DNA of 64,000 bases. Origin: Pedobacter punctiformis. Its GTDB lineage: Bacteria > Bacteroidota > Bacteroidia > Sphingobacteriales > Sphingobacteriaceae. The translations under genes were made by a program, and so were the position numbers. Each line of letters begins with the position of its first letter. Position 1 is the stretch's first letter. The stretch lies in NCBI RefSeq assembly GCF_027213715.1, contig NZ_JAPWGM010000002.1, forward strand, positions 372,001 through 436,000, given 5' to 3'. This document shows positions 62,563-64,000 of the stretch, piece after piece. Below the pieces are notes generated by a model, which saw only the letters and a list, made by a program, of their open reading frames with translations, searched no databases and was not told the DNA's origin.

Positions 62563-63409
62563 ATCTATTGTTTTTTCCCTGCTGCTGCTTGTTTTTGCAT
62601 TGCACACAAATGCACAAAACCTGCATTTAAAAAAAAGAAAAACTGATGTCCCTGGTGGTAAAGCTTTTGCCCAAAGTATTAGCGACAGTACATTGACATT
62701 AGAAGATCGTGAAAAGATCATTTTCAGAGAAATTAAAAATGGCAATGTCCCTGATTTTTTAAGAAACCTTGTGGAAATTAAGAAGAATATTACGATAGAA
62801 GGCGATACAAATATTTATCACATCTCCTATTATGTGTTGCCGGATTATTTTGCAATAGGCAACAATGATGATTTCATTTATATGCCCATGACGCCGATTT
62901 TGGCACAAAAAATTGCTGATTTAACGCATTGTATTTTACCAACAAAAAACCTGGTAGACGAGATTTACGCAAATTCAAAGATTAAATTAACGCCACAAAA
63001 TATTCCGCCAACTAAAGCCATGACTACAGTCCCTGTTTTTATTGCACATACAGATTCCGTTTTAACCCAGCTGAAACCTGTTCTTAACCGGCACAATCAT
63101 GGAGAATTAACTGCAGGGAACAAAAAAGACATCATCCTTTCCAATAAAATATATGGAGAAAGTACCCCAAGAGTTGTTATTTATGGCTGGCACCGGGCCG
63201 AAGGAAAACCCATTCAACCCGTTTATAACAAACACACTAACTTATGGGCAGATTATAGCCACGGAATAAGGTTAATTCAAAACAAAATATTAATAAACGG
63301 AAAAAAGACGACCTTAAAAAAAGTTTTATCAAACGACAAGTTAAATGTGCTCTTTAGCAACGAAGGCACAATTAAACAAGCATATTATCCTGTTTTTGAT
63401 TCTTATTAA
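62555..63409 (+). CDS. Secreted protein of unknown function
   Basis: 284 residues with a signal peptide ([22 protein letters not shown]). Segments such as [42 protein letters not shown] and [15 protein letters not shown] are well-ordered and suggest a folded enzyme-like domain with conserved H/D residues, but I do not recognise a named family. It overlaps queG by 8 bases, so it is co-translated, yet its exported nature suggests an independent role. A weak hairpin AATCAG/CTGATT (63430-63449) lies between its end and the next gene. Confidence 0.75.
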   Translation: MLKSIVFSLLLLVFALHTNAQNLHLKKRKTDVPGGKAFAQSISDSTLTLEDREKIIFREIKNGNVPDFLRNLVEIKKNITIEGDTNIYHISYYVLPDYFAIGNNDDFIYMPMTPILAQKIADLTHCILPTKNLVDEIYANSKIKLTPQNIPPTKAMTTVPVFIAHTDSVLTQLKPVLNRHNHGELTAGNKKDIILSNKIYGESTPRVVIYGWHRAEGKPIQPVYNKHTNLWADYSHGIRLIQNKILINGKKTTLKKVLSNDKLNVLFSNEGTIKQAYYPVFDSY

Positions 63410-63451
63410 GAGTTATCTAATCTTCTTAGAATCAGAAACAATCCTGATTAC

Positions 63452-64000
63452 TTAGTTTACGTTAAAAGTATTATCACTCTTAGCTTTATCAGGAACATGT
63501 GCACTTCCTAAAACCACTTTATTTAGTTTTTTAACTGTAACAACAGATACTGAGATTTCTTTATCGCCTTTTTCCCAAACGCCAATACTTGCATGTTGTT
63601 TTTCTACTGATCCGTCTTCGTAGGTTAAAGTCAAATCAACTGGTAAAGGTTTATTACTTTTATTTTCGACAGTTATAGCATAACCGTTCTCCGTTTTATT
63701 CACAGCTTTAATCCCCATATCGGTTATTCCACCTTCAAAAAACCAGCGTTTCCAAAACCAGTTCAAATCTTTACCACTTCCCTCATTCATGCTGTAAAAA
63801 AAGTCGTATGGCATAGGGTGTTTTCCATTCCAATTTTTGATGTAATGGTGTAAAGCTTTTGTAAACAATTCATCTCCCAGATAATCTTTAACAAATAAGT
63901 AAGCCAATCCAGGTTTCGGATATGAATTGGTAAAAGAGCCTGAACCATTTAAATCAGGAGTTAGGGTCATAATCGGTGTATCGTCTTTACTGCCTGAAGA
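63452..64000 (-). CDS. M1 family metallopeptidase, C-terminal part (runs off the window)
   Basis: The frame is open to the window edge; about 183 C-terminal residues are visible. PKPGLAYLFVKDYLGDELFTKALHHYIKNWNGKHPMPYDFFYSMNEGSGKDLNWFWKRWFF (seen in pieces) is the helical part after the M1 catalytic domain, followed by a beta-sandwich tail (VENKSNKPLPVDLTLTYEDGS). The HExxH site lies outside the window. An internal ATG at 63970 should not be taken as the start. Confidence 0.85.
   Translation of the reverse strand, partial: SSGSKDDTPIMTLTPDLNGSGSFTNSYPKPGLAYLFVKDYLGDELFTKALHHYIKNWNGKHPMPYDFFYSMNEGSGKDLNWFWKRWFFEGGITDMGIKAVNKTENGYAITVENKSNKPLPVDLTLTYEDGSVEKQHASIGVWEKGDKEISVSVVTVKKLNKVVLGSAHVPDKAKSDNTFNVN

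Overview
The window looks like a chromosomal segment of a Sphingobacteriaceae bacterium (Bacteroidota), most likely Pedobacter or a close relative. Reasons: AT-rich sequence, almost no Shine-Dalgarno sites before genes, several promoters of the Bacteroidota form TTTG-N19-TAnnTTTG, and a Bacteroidota gene set (metY-metX-hom cluster, GLPGLI-like secreted protein, DUF983, YegP, UMF1-type MFS protein, PD40-amidohydrolase fusion). The genus is inferred from overall impression; no database was searched.

Layout. 1-3.8 kb: methionine biosynthesis operon metY-metX-hom with a clear terminator. 3.9-8.9 kb: small lipoprotein, queuosine-precursor transporter, Bcr/CflA efflux protein, and an ApbE-DUF2271/PepSY pair. 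9.1-15.5 kb: methionine aminotransferase plus omega-amidase, glycosylasparaginase, DUF2314 protein, CutC, a frameshifted small membrane gene and cardiolipin synthase. 15.6-19.2 kb: two zinc-ribbon membrane proteins (one a CPBP protease), a split YeeE/YedE sulfur permease, DUF983 and a Crp/Fnr regulator. 19.3-23.9 kb: cell envelope genes (ddl, PASTA protein, mltG, YbgC thioesterase, BrkB) and tRNA-Ser(UGA). 24.2-27.8 kb: a mirrored SDR/AraC | AraC/SDR region. 28-31 kb: DUF892 protein, ECF sigma factor, response regulator. 30.3-35.2 kb: glycerol regulon (DeoR regulator, glpD, glpK, glpF). 35.4-39 kb: YegP and the conserved translation operon thrS-infC-rpmI-rplT. 39.4-49.3 kb: acyltransferase, GLPGLI-like protein, LutA-like protein, MFS protein, RecQ, secreted propeller-amidohydrolase. 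49.4-64 kb: radical SAM protein, YhiN-type flavoprotein, purK-purE, YqgE, pdxH, 3-hydroxybutyryl-CoA dehydrogenase, ruvB, GNAT-nitrilase fusion, queG, a secreted unknown, and the C-terminal part of an M1 peptidase running off the edge.

Functional links: metY/metX/hom make homocysteine from homoserine; the aminotransferase and omega-amidase fit the glutamine transaminase/omega-amidase route that recycles the methionine keto acid; glpR/glpD/glpK/glpF form a complete glycerol uptake and oxidation unit; the YhhQ-type transporter and QueG both belong to queuosine metabolism though far apart.

The least explained component is intergenic. Three long gaps (29.46-29.80, 39.12-39.38 and 52.55-52.91 kb) hold copies of one ~250-340-base repeat with pairable ends, internal hairpins and compensatory base changes between copies. 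Two copies carry a second palindromic repeat nested in the same loop, and the third copy sits next to a deletion remnant of itself between 24-base direct repeats. This is the best candidate for an undescribed (or at least unannotated) structured element. The window shows no CRISPR array, transposase gene, integrase, rRNA or plasmid/phage genes.
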